In this document: positions 50,782 to 61,627 of the stretch, piece by piece
How positions within the stretch are numbered: position 1 is the stretch's first letter
Layout: every line of letters starts with the position of its first letter
Assembly: GCA_025174535.1 (NCBI GenBank)
Contig: JALBUN010000017.1
Span: 62,001-126,000, forward strand
From: Cantharellus purpuraceus
Lineage: Eukaryota > Basidiomycota > Agaricomycetes > Cantharellales > Hydnaceae
Direction: 5' to 3'
Length of the DNA stretch: 64,000 nt
Notes under the pieces: model-generated
What the model saw: the letters and a program-made list of their open reading frames with translations, nothing else
Told to the model about the DNA's origin: nothing
Databases searched by the model: none
Made by a program: the position numbers and the translations under genes

Positions 50782-51335
50782 ATGATAGGGTACATTAACA
50801 ATGAGAAGTCCAAAGTAACTCATCTCAGAGATGAGTTAAAAACACTGAAGGAGGCTGCTGACAGAGCACCTCCTATATTCAAGACCAAGCTTACGATGGT
50901 GCACTTGGCCCCAGTAGCATCACTATCACATGCCATGGCAGGCAAATCATTGCCTGCCATTATGCCATCACAACCCATGGCTTCATCATCATGGGAAATG
51001 ATTAATCTCACCAAAGAGGATGATCTCCCAACCAAATTGCCCCAGGTCGACCCTTGAGGGTTTGAGGGTCAAGATTGGGATGACACCAACCCAATCTGGG
51101 AGGGATACAATCACAATCATGGTCTCCTCCTGGCTAGCATTCCCAAGGGTGCTAAGCAACCAGGCAAACTCTTTGAGTTTGCCCTGTCCAAAATCAAGAC
51201 TGAGATTGATCAGCTTCAAAAGGAATATATGGCTGGTGATGCCAGCCATACCTTAAAAGACCCAGCATTGAAGACACTGGAAGAAGCCCAGCATGCAAAT
51301 TATTGCAAATGCTGGGACAATTTTAGGCATGCAGT
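50782..51335 (+). pseudogene. Unknown protein remnant (gene Z), 5' part
   Basis: The plus frame from the ATG at 50782 (MIGYINNEKSKVTHLRDE) runs to a TGA at 51055-51057. It continues in the same frame as GFEGQDWDDTNPIWEGY, then KGAKQPGKLFEFALSKIKTE and KTLEEAQHANYCKCW, until LTR-2 cuts in at 51336. Charged helical composition suggests a coiled coil. At least seven perfect hairpins lie in the coding part, for example 50817-50837 (10-bp arms) and 50935-50960 (11-bp arms). No domain is recognised. The likely continuation is at 55021. Confidence 0.5.
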
Positions 51336-51610
51336 TGTTACGCACAAGGTCCGATTGGGGGTCGGAGATTGGATTGGAGGTTAGGTCGGAGTTAGGGTCA
51401 GAGGTTGGGTCAGGGTCGGAGTACGTTGTGGGGGTCGGAATGGACTTGGCTTCAGCTTATGTGCTGTGCCCTCACTAATACCAGTGTCCGAGATTTCAGA
51501 GATGGAGTACGACTTTAGAGAGTTAGGATCGGACTTAGGAGCTAGGCGTGATTCGATATTCAAACTGGGGAATGAAGTCCCCAGTTGGGCAACTTAAATA
51601 CATATTTGAA
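51336..51610 (-). mobile_element. LTR-2 fragment (gypsy family), inverted
   Basis: Begins TGTTACGCAC and matches the reverse complement of about 59170-59428. It shares the GGTCGGAG-rich tract and the CTGGGGAATGAAGTCCCCAG palindrome. It is cut off at about 51610, where LTR-1 sequence starts. Confidence 0.75.
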
Positions 51611-52158
51611 ATCTAATATTAGTCAGCTCCTGTAAATACAATATAAAAGGAGCCCATTCTGCCTCTGAATAAATAACCATTTTCTACCCCATCATTTGTG
51701 CATCAGTGTGACTAGAGTGACATACAGTGTCATCCTCTATATCTCAGTAACTGTTGATTGTCCAGTTCAAGGGTCACTTATAGTTGTGTAACTGTATTTG
51801 ATTGCACTTGACGTAGTGATTGTCCTGCTTTGGGCGTGAGTGTAGTATCTACCTCGCATGACTACGAATCTACAGGGTGAGATTGTCTGTCAATAGTCCT
51901 GCCATTAGTGCTCTTTGTTTAAGTTACTAGTGTGTACTGCCTTTGCAGAGCATTAGGATCTTGAACTTGTGTGAAGCAGTTGCTAGACTACTTCACACAT
52001 TGCTGTTACCCGCTTCAGAGTGTCACTGGTTGGACGGTTGGATTCATCCACCTACTTCCTCTAGCCTCTAAGTGCATTCCCCTCTTTTTGGAATATCTGG
52101 ACCCCTAAGCGTCCGTGAACTCTAGACTCTGGAAGTCTTATTCATTCCCTACTGCTAA

Positions 52159-53674
52159 TGTTTTGGAACCTGCAAAATTATGGTGTTAGGGCAAACTCTA
52201 AATCACCACAATTCCGTGAATGAACAGCTGAGAAGAATATCAAACCCTGCTGCAGCACAACTCCAGAAACAATTTAACGTTTGTACTTTGGTTACAATCC
52301 TTTGTATTGGTCAATGCAGACTATACGCAGAAAGGTAATATGTTTCTTAGCAGCAAGAAATGAATAAGACTTCCAGAGTCTAGAGTTCACAGATGCTTAG
52401 GGGTCCAGATATTCCAAAAAGAGGGGAATGCACTTAGAGGCTAAAGGAAGTAGGTGGATGAATCCAACCATCCAACCAGTGGCACTCAGAAGCAGGTAAC
52501 AGCGATGTGGGAAGTAGTCTAGCAACTGCTTCACACAAGTTCAAGATTCTAATGCTCTGCAAAGGCAGTACACACTAGTAACTTAAACAAGAGCACTAAT
52601 GGCAGGACTATTGACAGACAATCTCACCCTGTAGATTTGTAGTCACGTGAGGCAGATACTACACTCACGCCCAAAGCAGGAATATCATCACTACTTCAAG
52701 TGCAATCAAGTACAGTTACACAACTGTAAAAGATCCTTGAACTGGTAATCAACAGTTACTGAGATAGAGGATGACACTGTATGTCACTCTAGTCACACTG
52801 GTGTGCAGAAGATGGGTAGAATATGATGGATATGTTTCTATTTCAGAGGCAGAATGGCCTCCTTATATATTGTATTTACAGGGGCTGACTAATGCTTCTG
52901 GAATATTCTACCTATTAATAGATGGAAGCTACTGGAAGGTTGTGGAAGGTGGAAGAAAGGGGTAGAATATTCCAAGCCAATCATAGGTTCTGATCACTGT
53001 GCTAACACTGATCAGGAGCTGAATAATGGTTCTGGAAAGTTCTATCTAATAATAGAAGGAAACAGCTAGAATGTTATGGAAAGGGGTAGAATATTCCAAG
53101 GCAATCACCTGATTTGATCACCCATCAGCTGATTTGATCACCCATCAGCTGATTTGATCACCCATCAGCTGATTTGATCACCCATCAGCTGATTTGATCA
53201 CCCATCAGCTGATTTGATCCCTGAACTAGGCACTGATCAGGCAAAAAGAAGGGTGTCCACCCTGTTTTCTGCACTGGTTTGGACAGCCATGGATAGCCAC
53301 ATCTCAGGTGATGATCTCCATGGAAAATAGTGCCCTGAGAGGCTGTGGTTGTCAAGTTACAGAATATTTATTGATCAGAGACATCTGAGCTTGAATTGAG
53401 GCCAAATGCCTGGTCCAAAGGTGGATAGCCAGCTGTGGGAAGGTTTGTGGGTGCCTATGGGTCCACAACTGTAGCACAGCAGAAACAAATGATTCTGGGC
53501 CGAGTTCTGCATGGAATATTCCCAGAAAAATATGGAAAAATAGAGAATATTTGAATAAGTCCATTCCAGGTACAAGCATCAAATATATGCTGATATTTAG
53601 GAATGGAAAAGCAAAGAATAGCACATTGGTGCTGCATAAATGGAATTTGATAGGGAAAAGGAGGTTCCCATACA
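52159..53674 (-). mobile_element. LTR-1 copy b, inverted, inserted in copy a
   Basis: 1,516 bp from TGTTTTGGAAC to TTCCCATACA, flanked by the 5-bp target duplication GCTAA at 52154-52158 and 53675-53679. It is therefore a solo LTR inserted inside another member of its own family. The U3 part has the 20-bp tandem array listed separately. Confidence 0.92.
53111..53220. repeat. 20-bp tandem repeat in LTR-1b U3
   Basis: The unit GATTTGATCACCCATCAGCT is repeated 5.5 times almost perfectly. The solo LTR at 45171 has a single copy of the same motif near 45630. Each unit contains TGATCA and the palindrome-like CATCAGCTGAT across junctions. Confidence 0.95.
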
Positions 53675-53867
53675 GCTAAGAAACGTATTACCTTCCTGCG
53701 TATCATCTGCATTGACCATTACAACGGATTGTAACCAAAGTACAAACGTTAAATTGTTTCTGGAGTTGTGCTGCAGTAGGATTTGATATTCTTCTCAGCT
53801 GTTCATTCATGGAATTGTGGTGATTTAGAGTTTGCCCTAACACCATAATTTTGCAGGTTCCAAAACA

Positions 53868-55019
53868 CCCACAAACCTTTGCAGATGTCAGCAGCTTTAA
53901 AGTCAGCCAGAGTCACCTGGACAACTGACTCATTTTTGATCACATGACTCATTTCAATCTCTGACTCAATCTGGTGCCAGTAAATGCTCAATATCTTTGC
54001 AACCACTGCACCTCCTGACTCTATTTTTCAGTGGAGAGTTCAATAGAAGCTGTGCCTACCCATAGTTGTGCTGATCAACCCAGGAAACGAAGTATTGACC
54101 GGGTTATTTGAGTAATGGTGACTCATGCAATGACTCCTGTGATTACTCATACTATGACTCCTGCTCTGAGTCACACTATGACTCCATCCATGGCTCATGC
54201 CATGAGTCAGAGCAAATCCAAGCAGCTCACTGACTAGGAAACTTCCACCCCCTTCTCACATATTCCACTAGCTTCCAGTAGTTTCCATCTATTAATAGGT
54301 AGAAGTTTCCAGTAGTATTAGTCAACTCCTGTAAATACAATATAAAAGGAGGCCATTCTGCCTCTGAAATTCATAACCATTTCTACCTCATCATTTGTGC
54401 ATCAGTGTGACTAGAGTGACATACAGTGTCATCCTCTATATCTCAGTAACTGTTGATTGTCCAGTTCAAGGGTCACTTACAGTTGTGTAACTGTATTTGA
54501 TTGCACTTGACGTAGTGATTGTCCTGCTTTGTGTGTGAGTGTAGTATCTATCTCATGTGACTACGATTGTCTGTCAATAGTCCTGCCATTAGTGCTCTTT
54601 GTTTAAGTTACTAGTGTGTACTGCCTTTGCAGAGCATTAGAATCTTGAACTTGTGTGAAGCAGTTGCTAGACTACTTCACACATTGCTGTTACCCGCTTC
54701 AGAGTGTCACTGGTTGGATGGTCGGATTCATCCACCTACTTCCTCCAGCCTCTAAGTGCATTCCCCTCTTTTCAGAATATCTGGACCCCTAAGTGTCGGT
54801 GAACTCTAGACTCTAGAAGTCTTATTCATTCCCTACTGCTAAGAAATGTATTACCTTCCTGCATATCGTCTGCATTGACCATTACAACAGATTGTAACCA
54901 AAGTACAAATGTTAAATCATTTCTACAGTAGGATTTGATATTCTTCTCAGCTGTTCATTCACAGAATTGTGGTGATTTAGAGTTTTCCCTAACACCATAA
55001 TTTTGCGGGTTCCAAAACA
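53868..55019 (+). mobile_element. LTR-1 copy c, 5'-truncated
   Basis: From CCCACAAACC at 53868 to the CA end (TTCCAAAACA) at 55019, with TATA-like ATATAAAAGG near 54340. Its U3 holds six perfect TGACTCA/TGAGTCA heptamers (53926, 53945, 53962, 54119, 54167, 54203). The 5' end abuts LTR-1 copy a. Confidence 0.82.
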
Positions 55020-55020
55020 A

Positions 55021-55348
55021 GTTTGCTAATCACATTGCCTTTGGAGCAGCTTTTAACAAGCCCACTAGGGTTGGTAAGCGCAAGCAGGAGACTCAGGGAG
55101 TCTCCCAAGCAGCTCATAAAGCTGCTAAATGCTCTCTTGCTGAGCATTTAGGTCACAATCAACTTAATTGGGAACTCAATTGGGATGCTGCAGTAGCAAT
55201 TGCATCCTCCTCACCCATTCAAGTGGATGAGGATACTGCAACCATGTCAGGGATGACTGAGAGCTGTCCCCCTCTGGAACCATATGAACAAGATGACCAT
55301 ATGGACACCAACTCATTGGAGCAGCTTTATAAGGAGCTGTATGATTAA
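55021..55348 (+). pseudogene. Gene Z, probable 3' part
   Basis: Open plus frame from KFANHIAFGAAFNKP through VGKRKQETQGVSQAAHK, then LNWELNWDAAVAIASSSP and EQDDHMDTNSLEQL, to a TAA at 55346-55348. Perfect hairpins lie in the coding DNA: 55087-55105, 55108-55126, 55126-55150 and 55280-55304. The same texture as 50.8-51.3 kb suggests it was joined to that remnant before the LTR insertions. A polypurine run and an LTR-like start follow. No recognised domain. Confidence 0.5.
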
Positions 55349-55377
55349 GAAGTACTGAATGAGATCATGTCTCATTC

Positions 55378-55560
55378 AAAAAGGGGAGGGTGTAAGTACC
55401 CAAGGTACTTACTTACTATAGTATATAAGTATAATTGATATATGTAGCATTCCCTTGAGGAATGTTGTCCTCTTGGTAGATATATGCACCCATAGGGTGC
55501 ATATGTGTGGGTCCACTTATAGTAGATAGAACTTAGCTAAAAACCACACTGTACAACACA
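55378..55560 (+). mobile_element. Polypurine tract and start of an LTR-like sequence
   Basis: AAAAAGGGGAGGG (about 55378-55390) is a polypurine tract directly followed by TGTAAGTACC at 55391, the usual layout at a 3' LTR. The LTR-like part has a TATA-like TATATAAG near 55423. Its own perfect hairpins lie at 55392-55412 (9-bp arms) and 55482-55504 (10-bp arms ATATGCACCC). The 3' end is not defined; CA ends occur near 55560. Confidence 0.5.
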
Positions 55561-55599
55561 TTGCCCAACCAATATACTTAGTTGAGTTCTGTGCAATGG

Positions 55600-56518
55600 T
55601 GTGAACTAAGGCACAATTTACAACTGTGTAATAATTGATTCTCGACAAAGTTGAATTGCTGAGACCCAGAACTTATTTGACAGCTCAGAATTGTGTAATA
55701 GTGTGAGGGCTCCCTCCTGCAGCATCCAATTATATTGTTCAGCGATTCCATTATGCTCTGGCATATACAATGAGGTAGTCTCATGAACTATGCCAAGCTC
55801 ACCACATATATTCATGAATTTATGGCCTGTGTATTCTCCACCATTGTCTGTTCTAACTCTCTTTACTTGGATGTCCTTTTGTCTTGAAATCCATGTTAGG
55901 TATTTCTTGAAGGATTCAGTGATGGTCTTGCACTCTTCACTCTTTGAGAATTCAATGCTGACATATCTTGATTTCAAGTCTATCCATGTAACAAAGTACT
56001 TGTACCCTCAGATTGAAGATTCAAATGGGCCACATAAGTCCAATGCAATGATGTTGCCAATGTTGAGTGGCAGATCCTTGACATTTCAAAATGGTGCCTG
56101 TGATTGTTTTCCATATGGGCAATGTGCACACTGGATAGTCTGATCAAATGATGTTCATGGGGGTAGGCCCAACATGGTGTTGAGTTTATACATATTGTTG
56201 ATTGTAGAATAGCTTGTGTGTGCGAGCCTGTGATGCCAAATAGTTGACTCTGAAGGCTCTAAAGAGCAACTCACCTGCTCTTTAACTGATGTCTATGATG
56301 ACTTTGAATGGGAATAAATTGTTGACCCTTGATCCACAAGTGAGTATGATATTGTCCATTGATAGAGTAGGATACTCTTTGCTGAAAGATACATTGATGT
56401 TTGTGTTGGTCATATGTACAATGGATAGTAAGTTTGTGTTGAGCTTTGGAACATATATAATGTCCTGTAATATTATTGGGACATCATGTAGATCTTCTGT
56501 GGAATCAGATTGGATTGT
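55600..56518 (-). pseudogene. Second copia fragment (protease-side to integrase)
   Basis: Minus-strand remnant. LQDIIYVPKLNTNLLSI is the region after the protease. It is followed by a GAG-pre-integrase part with stops (HRLAHTSYSTINNMY) and an integrase core (VRTDNGGEYTGHKF, then YMPEHNGIAEQYNWML). Arg codons expected in the last motif read Gln and Trp. It is cut at 56518 by an LTR-3 element; the reverse transcriptase part is absent. Confidence 0.82.
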
Positions 56519-57293
56519 TGTTACATCCTGTAACACCAAGTTCTGATCTCTGGATTCCATCTCCACCTCCATCAACTCCACCTCCATCAACTCCGGACCC
56601 CGCCATTGTTCTCCTCATTAGTAGTCTTCTTCTTATGGGTTACAACAACCGTTATACTTTCTAATTGTTTAGTATTAGTTCAGACGTGAGTCCGAACTCC
56701 GAACTCCTTTCCATGTTGTATTCCATATTAGTCTTATTGTCTTATCGCTTTTAGTTTTACAATTCAATTCTCTACATACTTATACAGGCTACTTCTTGTA
56801 TGTTACAGTAGTTTGTATATCGACTAAGATTCCCCATCAGCTTCTTGGTTACCAGCTTCTTGACAAGTATCTTCTTGACAAGTCAAACTCTGGATCTTTG
56901 ATCCAACTCCGTACTCCAAACTCCGAAATATTGGACTGACGATTTGAGGGGGCGCAACACATAAGTTGAAGCCAAGTCCACTTGATCTGACTCAATAGTT
57001 ATTTGTCCCCATCTGTCTCTGGTGGAACTAGAACAGTAAAGTCCCATCCCCTTCCTCACTAGTATCCGAACACCAGCTACTCCTTTAAACTCCAAGTTTT
57101 CAGCACTTAACAGTATATACGAACTAATACCCTCAAATCGTCATGCCACCCCAAAGCACCCAGACCTCCATCGGAGCGGGAGTACCACCCGCTACCATTG
57201 AGGAAGTCCCTGGAGAAGCACCATCATCCGACCAGGAGCTCGAGGCTAACCTCCAGGAAGGCACTCCTCCAGCCAATCCATCATCCGTCCCAA
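56519..57293 (+). mobile_element. LTR-3 and start of a gypsy gag
   Basis: LTR-3 (56519-57112, TGTTACATCC to CACTTAACA) is followed by a short leader. A gag-like start comes at 57143 (MPPQSTQTSIGAGVPP, then TIEEVPGEAPSSDQELEANL). At 57294 the element is cut by an inverted LTR-1. The reverse complement of this LTR occurs at 60028-60650. Confidence 0.8.
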
Positions 57294-58726
57294 TGTTTTG
57301 GAACCCGCAAAATTATGGTGTTAGGGCAAACTCTAAATCACCACAATTCCGTGAATGAACAGCTGAGAAGAATATCAAATCCTACTGCAGCACAACTCCA
57401 GAAACAATTTAACGTTTGTACTTTGGTTACAATCCGTTGTAATGGTCAATGCAGACGATACGCAGGAAGGTAATACGTTTCTTAGCAGTAGGGAATGAAT
57501 AAGACTTCCAGAGTCTAGAGTTCACGGACGCTTAGGGGTCCAGATATTCCAAAAAGAGGGGAATGCACTTAGAAGCTAGAGGAAGTAGGTGGATGAATCC
57601 AACCGTCCAACCAGTGACACTCTGAAGCGGGTAACAGCAATGTGTGAAGTAGTCTAGCAACTGCTTCACACGAGTTCAAGCTTCTAATGCTCTGCAAAGG
57701 CAGTACACACTAGTAACTTAAACAAGAGCACTAATGGCAGGACTATTGACAGACAATCTCACCCTGTAGATTCGTAGTCATGTGAGGTAGATACTACACT
57801 CACGCCCAAAGCAGGACAATCACTACTTCGAGTGCAATCGAATACAGTTACACAACTGTAAGCGACCCTTGAACTGGACAATCAACAGTTACTGAGATAT
57901 AGAGGATGACACTGTATGTCACTCTAGTCACACTGATGTGCAAATGATGGGGTAGAAATGGTTATTTATTTCAGAGGCAGAATGGGCTCCTTTTATATTG
58001 TATTTACAGGAGCTGACTAATACTACTGGAAACTTCTACCTATTAATAGATGGAAACTACTGGAAGCTAGTGGAATATGTGAGAAGGGGGTGGAAGTTTC
58101 CTAGCCAATGAGCTGCTTGGATTTGCTCTGACTCATGGCATGAGTCATGGATGGAGTCATAGTATGAGTAATCACAGGAGTCATGGTATGAGTCATGGAA
58201 GGAGTCATAGCATGAGTCATGGCAGGAGTCATTGCATGAGTCACCATTACTCAAATAACTCGGTCAATACTTCGTTTCCCGGGCTGATTGGCACAACTAT
58301 GGGTAGGCACAGCTTCTATTGAACTCTCCACTGAAAATGGAGTCAGGAGGTGCAGTGGTTGCGAAGATATTGAGCATTTACTGGCAGTGGTGACCAGATT
58401 GAGTTGGAGATTGAAATGAGTCATGTGATCGAAAATGAGTCAGTAGTCCGGGTGACTCTGGCTGACTTTGGGGCTGCTGACATCTGCGAAGGTTTGTGGG
58501 TCCATGTGGGTCCCAAAACTTCACCCAGCAGAACAATAAGTTTATAGACTCATTTCTGCATGGAAAATTCCTGAAAAAAATATGAAAAAATAGAGAATAT
58601 TTGAATGGCCCTGAATCAAGAGAAAGCAGCAGATATATGCTGATATTTTAAGGCCATGAAGCGAAATTGTACAGTTTCGGGACTTTAAACAAGATCTTTT
58701 TTTAAGGGAAAACCAGTTCCCATACA
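57294..58726 (-). mobile_element. LTR-1 copy e, inverted
   Basis: 1,433 bp from TGTTTTGGAAC to TTCCCATACA, the reverse orientation of the solo LTR at 45171. Flanks are CCCAA and CTGTG, so there is no target duplication. One side may have been lost or rearranged. The U3 contains the TGAGTCA array listed separately. Confidence 0.9.
58129..58442. promoter_or_regulatory. Array of bZIP (Gcn4/AP-1-like) sites in LTR U3
   Basis: Perfect TGA(C/G)TCA heptamers at 58129, 58141, 58189, 58213, 58237, 58417 and 58436, with near-matches (GGAGTCAT) between the first five at roughly 12-bp spacing. TGACTCA is the binding site of Gcn4/CpcA-type bZIP regulators. The motif lies in the U3 of LTR-1e, upstream of its TATA in the LTR sense. 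Confidence 0.75.
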
Positions 58727-58913
58727 CTGTGTGACCATCTCAACCACATTGCCTCCCAATACCTGCATATTTTTCTAAAATAATCGTTTGTAACATGTTT
58801 ATGAAAAATATCTAATATCTCTTGTTTTAAAATATTTCTTCACTTGATATTTCCATCCTGGATGAACACACGTGATGTGATCCCCTGATGATTGCATTGG
58901 CACTGTGATACTC

Positions 58914-60027
58914 TGTTATAACTATATTCATTAACGACCTGATCCCTGTCTGATCCACTCAGATCCCCACGCATATGAAATCTATACTCCATTTGGAAAC
59001 CACCACGTCTCCATTTACCTGTCCAATTGTCACCACCGATTCCGCCCATCCGTCTCCGGTTCCAATTGATGCATCAGCATCACCATAGGAATCCAGACAT
59101 CCATCCCCATTGGACTCGGACATACTCATGTAAGGCCATCGGCCTCAGAGACCCATCACTGGAGTAATTATTATTAGATTTCAAATATGTATTTAAGTTG
59201 CCCGACTGGGGACTTCATTCCCCAGTTCAAATATCAAAACATGCCTAGTTTCTAAGTCTGATCCTAACTCTCTAAGTCGTACTCCGCCTCTGAAATCTCA
59301 GACACCGGTATTAGTGAGGGTGCAGCACATAAGCTGAAGCCAAGTCCGTTCTGACCCCATGACGTGCTCCAACTCCGACTCAACCTCCGACCCAATCTCC
59401 GACCCCCAATTGGACCTAGTGCGTAACAGTATATTCAAACTGCCATACTCACTCCTACCAATGCCATGATCCACCGCCAATTCCAAACATGCACGAACCG
59501 TTGAGGTGCCCACTCCCAGCATCGACACCATCCCTGAGGTCATCGAAGAACCAACGGACCACATAGAGGCTGTCAATGAAGAAGATGACACCCTGTCCTC
59601 TCCAAATCTGGCACAAGCCATCTCCCTGCTCGCCAGCAGCATCCGTAACCCACAAGCTCCTAAGTCCCAGACCAAGGTCTGAGAACCCAACCCATTTGAT
59701 GGCTCTGATCCGCACAAGCTCCAGCTGTTCTTGGTGCAATGCCGGTTGAATTTCCATGACCGCCCTGATGCATTCACATCCGATCGGGCGAAGGTCACCT
59801 TCTCCATGTCCTATCTCAAGGGCACCGCACTGGACTACTTTGAGCCAGTGCTCATGGACGACTCCAATGACCCGATATGGTCAGAGGACTACTCTGACTT
59901 CATCTCCAAACTTCAGACCAATTTTGGTCCGTACAACCCCGAGGCCAATGCTGAGAATGAACTCGATCGACTTTGGATGAAGGAAAATCACAAAAACACA
60001 AAATGCAATGTGAGTTTCCAGCAGCTA
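58914..60027 (+). mobile_element. Gypsy element fragment: LTR-2 and gag
   Basis: LTR-2 (about 58914-59428, ending GTGCGTAACA; the left end is uncertain) is followed by a gag frame with a stop after APKSQTKV. The frame continues EPNPFDGSDPHKLQLFLVQC, RLNFHDRPDAFTSDRAKVTF and SYLKGTALDYFEP, a typical Ty3/gypsy capsid segment of Agaricomycetes. It is truncated at 60027 by an inverted LTR-3. Protease and polymerase parts are missing. Confidence 0.82.
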
Positions 60028-60650
60028 TGTTAAGTGCTGAAAACTCAGAGTTTAAAGGAGTAGCTGGTGTTCGGATACTAGTGAGGAAGGGGATGGGACT
60101 TTACTGTTCCAGTTCAACCAGAGACAGTTGGGGACAAATAACTATTGAGTCGGATCAAGTGGACTTGGCTTCAACTTATGTGTTGCACCCCCTCGAATCG
60201 TTGGTCCAATATTTCGGAGTTCAGAGATGGAGTTGGATCAAAGATCCAGAGTTTGACTTGTCAAGAAGATACTTGTCAAGAAGCTAGTAACCAAGAAGCT
60301 GATGGGGAATCTTAGTCGATATACAAACTACTGTAACATACAAGAAGTAGCCTGTATAAGTATGTAGAGAATTGAATGGTAAAACTAAAAGTGATAAGAC
60401 AATAAGACTAATATGGAATACAACATGGAAAGGAGTTCGGAGTTCGGACTCATGTCCAAACTAATACTAAACAATTAGAAAGTATAACGGTTGTTGTAAC
60501 CCATAAGAAGAAGACTACTAATGAGGAGAACAATGGTGGGGTCCAGAGTTGACGGAGGTGGGGTTGACAGAGGTGGGGTTGACGGAGGTGGGGTTGACGG
60601 AGGTGGAGATGGAATCCAGAAATCAGAACTTGGTGTTACAGGATGTAACA
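60028..60650 (-). mobile_element. LTR-3, inverted copy
   Basis: 623 bp from TGTTAAGTGC to GGATGTAACA, the reverse complement of 56519-57112, with an expanded GGAGGTGGGGTTGAC-like repeat near 60545-60605. No clear target duplication is seen (AGCTA on the left, GTATC on the right). Confidence 0.82.
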
Positions 60651-60794
60651 GTATCTCCCTTCTAGATTGAGCCCATGAGATCTTAGTCTGTACCATGGGA
60701 AAGTTGCAGGTATATGCAGTTGAATTGGCACACGAGGCGGGGTCCTTATTAAAACGTGTGTTACCTCGTTCCTTATCTCTTACCACCATCTACT

Positions 60795-61627
60795 ATGCCT
60801 TCTGCTGAGGAACTTCGCCAACAACATGCCGAATTGGACCGGTCGATTGCTGAGGCTGATGCTGTAGAGAAGAAGGTGGAGGAGGAGAAGAAGAAAGAGG
60901 CGGCTCGCGTGAGGGTCGCTGAGGCTGCACGAGTCAGAGTGGAGGCCGCGAAGAGGAGGGCTGCGTTGCAAGTAGCCATCAAAGGCAAGGAGGTTGTCCG
61001 AGACCTTGATGAGGAGTCCGAGCTGGACCTCGTCTGTGATACGTACATTAAGCGTGAGGATGTATTTTCTCTTTTTGTTTTTAGACTGGAAAATCTCGCT
61101 CCTGTCTCACGTGCCAGAGTAACCGGCTGAAATGCAAGGTGAAAGGCAGTGGATCCATCTCCCAAACGTCGTAGGACATGGACCATGTCTCCAGGTCCTG
61201 GGGTCGAGTCAATACCGCCAGCATTGGTAGAGGCCATGCAGGACATCAGCCTCAACTCGGCCACAGTGGCTCATTATTCAATCAATGTGTCCGATCATGG
61301 CAAAGGACAATCGCAGCCCTTCAGGGCATCGAGGCTCATTTGGGTGAGCTCATGGGAATGTTCCATCACTACATGACGGAACCGAGATGGGGTTCACTCC
61401 AAGGGGAGTTGGACTCGTTGAAGCTGGAACTCCTGGGTGCCATATATGACACGGACTCAAACTCCTCCAGGTCTTGGGATATCATGGATAACTTCGATGG
61501 GTTGGATGACGAGGAGTGGAGGCCATGGGAGGAGATCAACAGGATGCTTGAGGATCAGAGACTGGAGTCGGAGATTCCGGAGCAGGAGATTTCGGAGAAG
61601 GGGGGGGACAGTGGATGGGGGTTCTGA
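60795..61627 (+). pseudogene. Coiled-coil/Cys-motif protein remnant
   Basis: The ATG at 60795 opens MPSAEELRQQHAELDRSI, then a long Glu/Lys/Arg/Ala coiled coil (residues about 20-75). After a probable small intron, CLTCQSNRLKCK resembles the start of a zinc cluster (C-x2-C-x6-C). It then shifts frame to VDPSPKRRRTWTMSP and VESIPPALVEAMQDISL, and again to AHLGELMGMFHHY and an acidic end with DEEWRPWEEIN. A G-run (about 61601-61608) follows like a polypurine tract. It is probably an accessory or gag-like ORF of a retroelement; frame changes make it a pseudogene. Confidence 0.55.

Larger units (their letters stand above)
48040..51335. mobile_element. Hairpin-dense element, left part
   Basis: From just after the copia remnant to the LTR-2 fragment at 51336. 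Dozens of short perfect inverted repeats (6-12 bp arms, 1-12 nt loops), each different from the next, are spread through coding and non-coding parts. Minus-strand gene remnants lie at 48.17-48.61 kb and 49.3-50.76 kb, and a plus-strand remnant starts at 50.78 kb. It is interrupted by the MITE at 50070. The left boundary is not defined. The continuation is probably at 55021. Confidence 0.6.
51611..53867 (+). mobile_element. LTR-1 copy a, 5'-truncated and split
   Basis: Plus-oriented LTR-1 from ATTAGTCAGCTCCTG at about 51611 to 52158, then from 53675 to the CA end at 53867. The missing middle is the inverted LTR-1 at 52159-53674 inserted within it. It lacks the U3 part present in the solo LTR at 45171. 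TATA-like ATATAAAAGG lies near 51643. Confidence 0.85.

Noticed and set aside
56883..57095. Frames within LTR-3 (also at 60.0-60.3 kb)
   Set aside because: They lie wholly in LTR sequence present on both orientations and have no coding features.
58057..58254. Asp/Ser/Cys/His-rich minus-strand frame
   Set aside because: It is a by-product of the TGAGTCA-type array in the LTR U3, not a gene.
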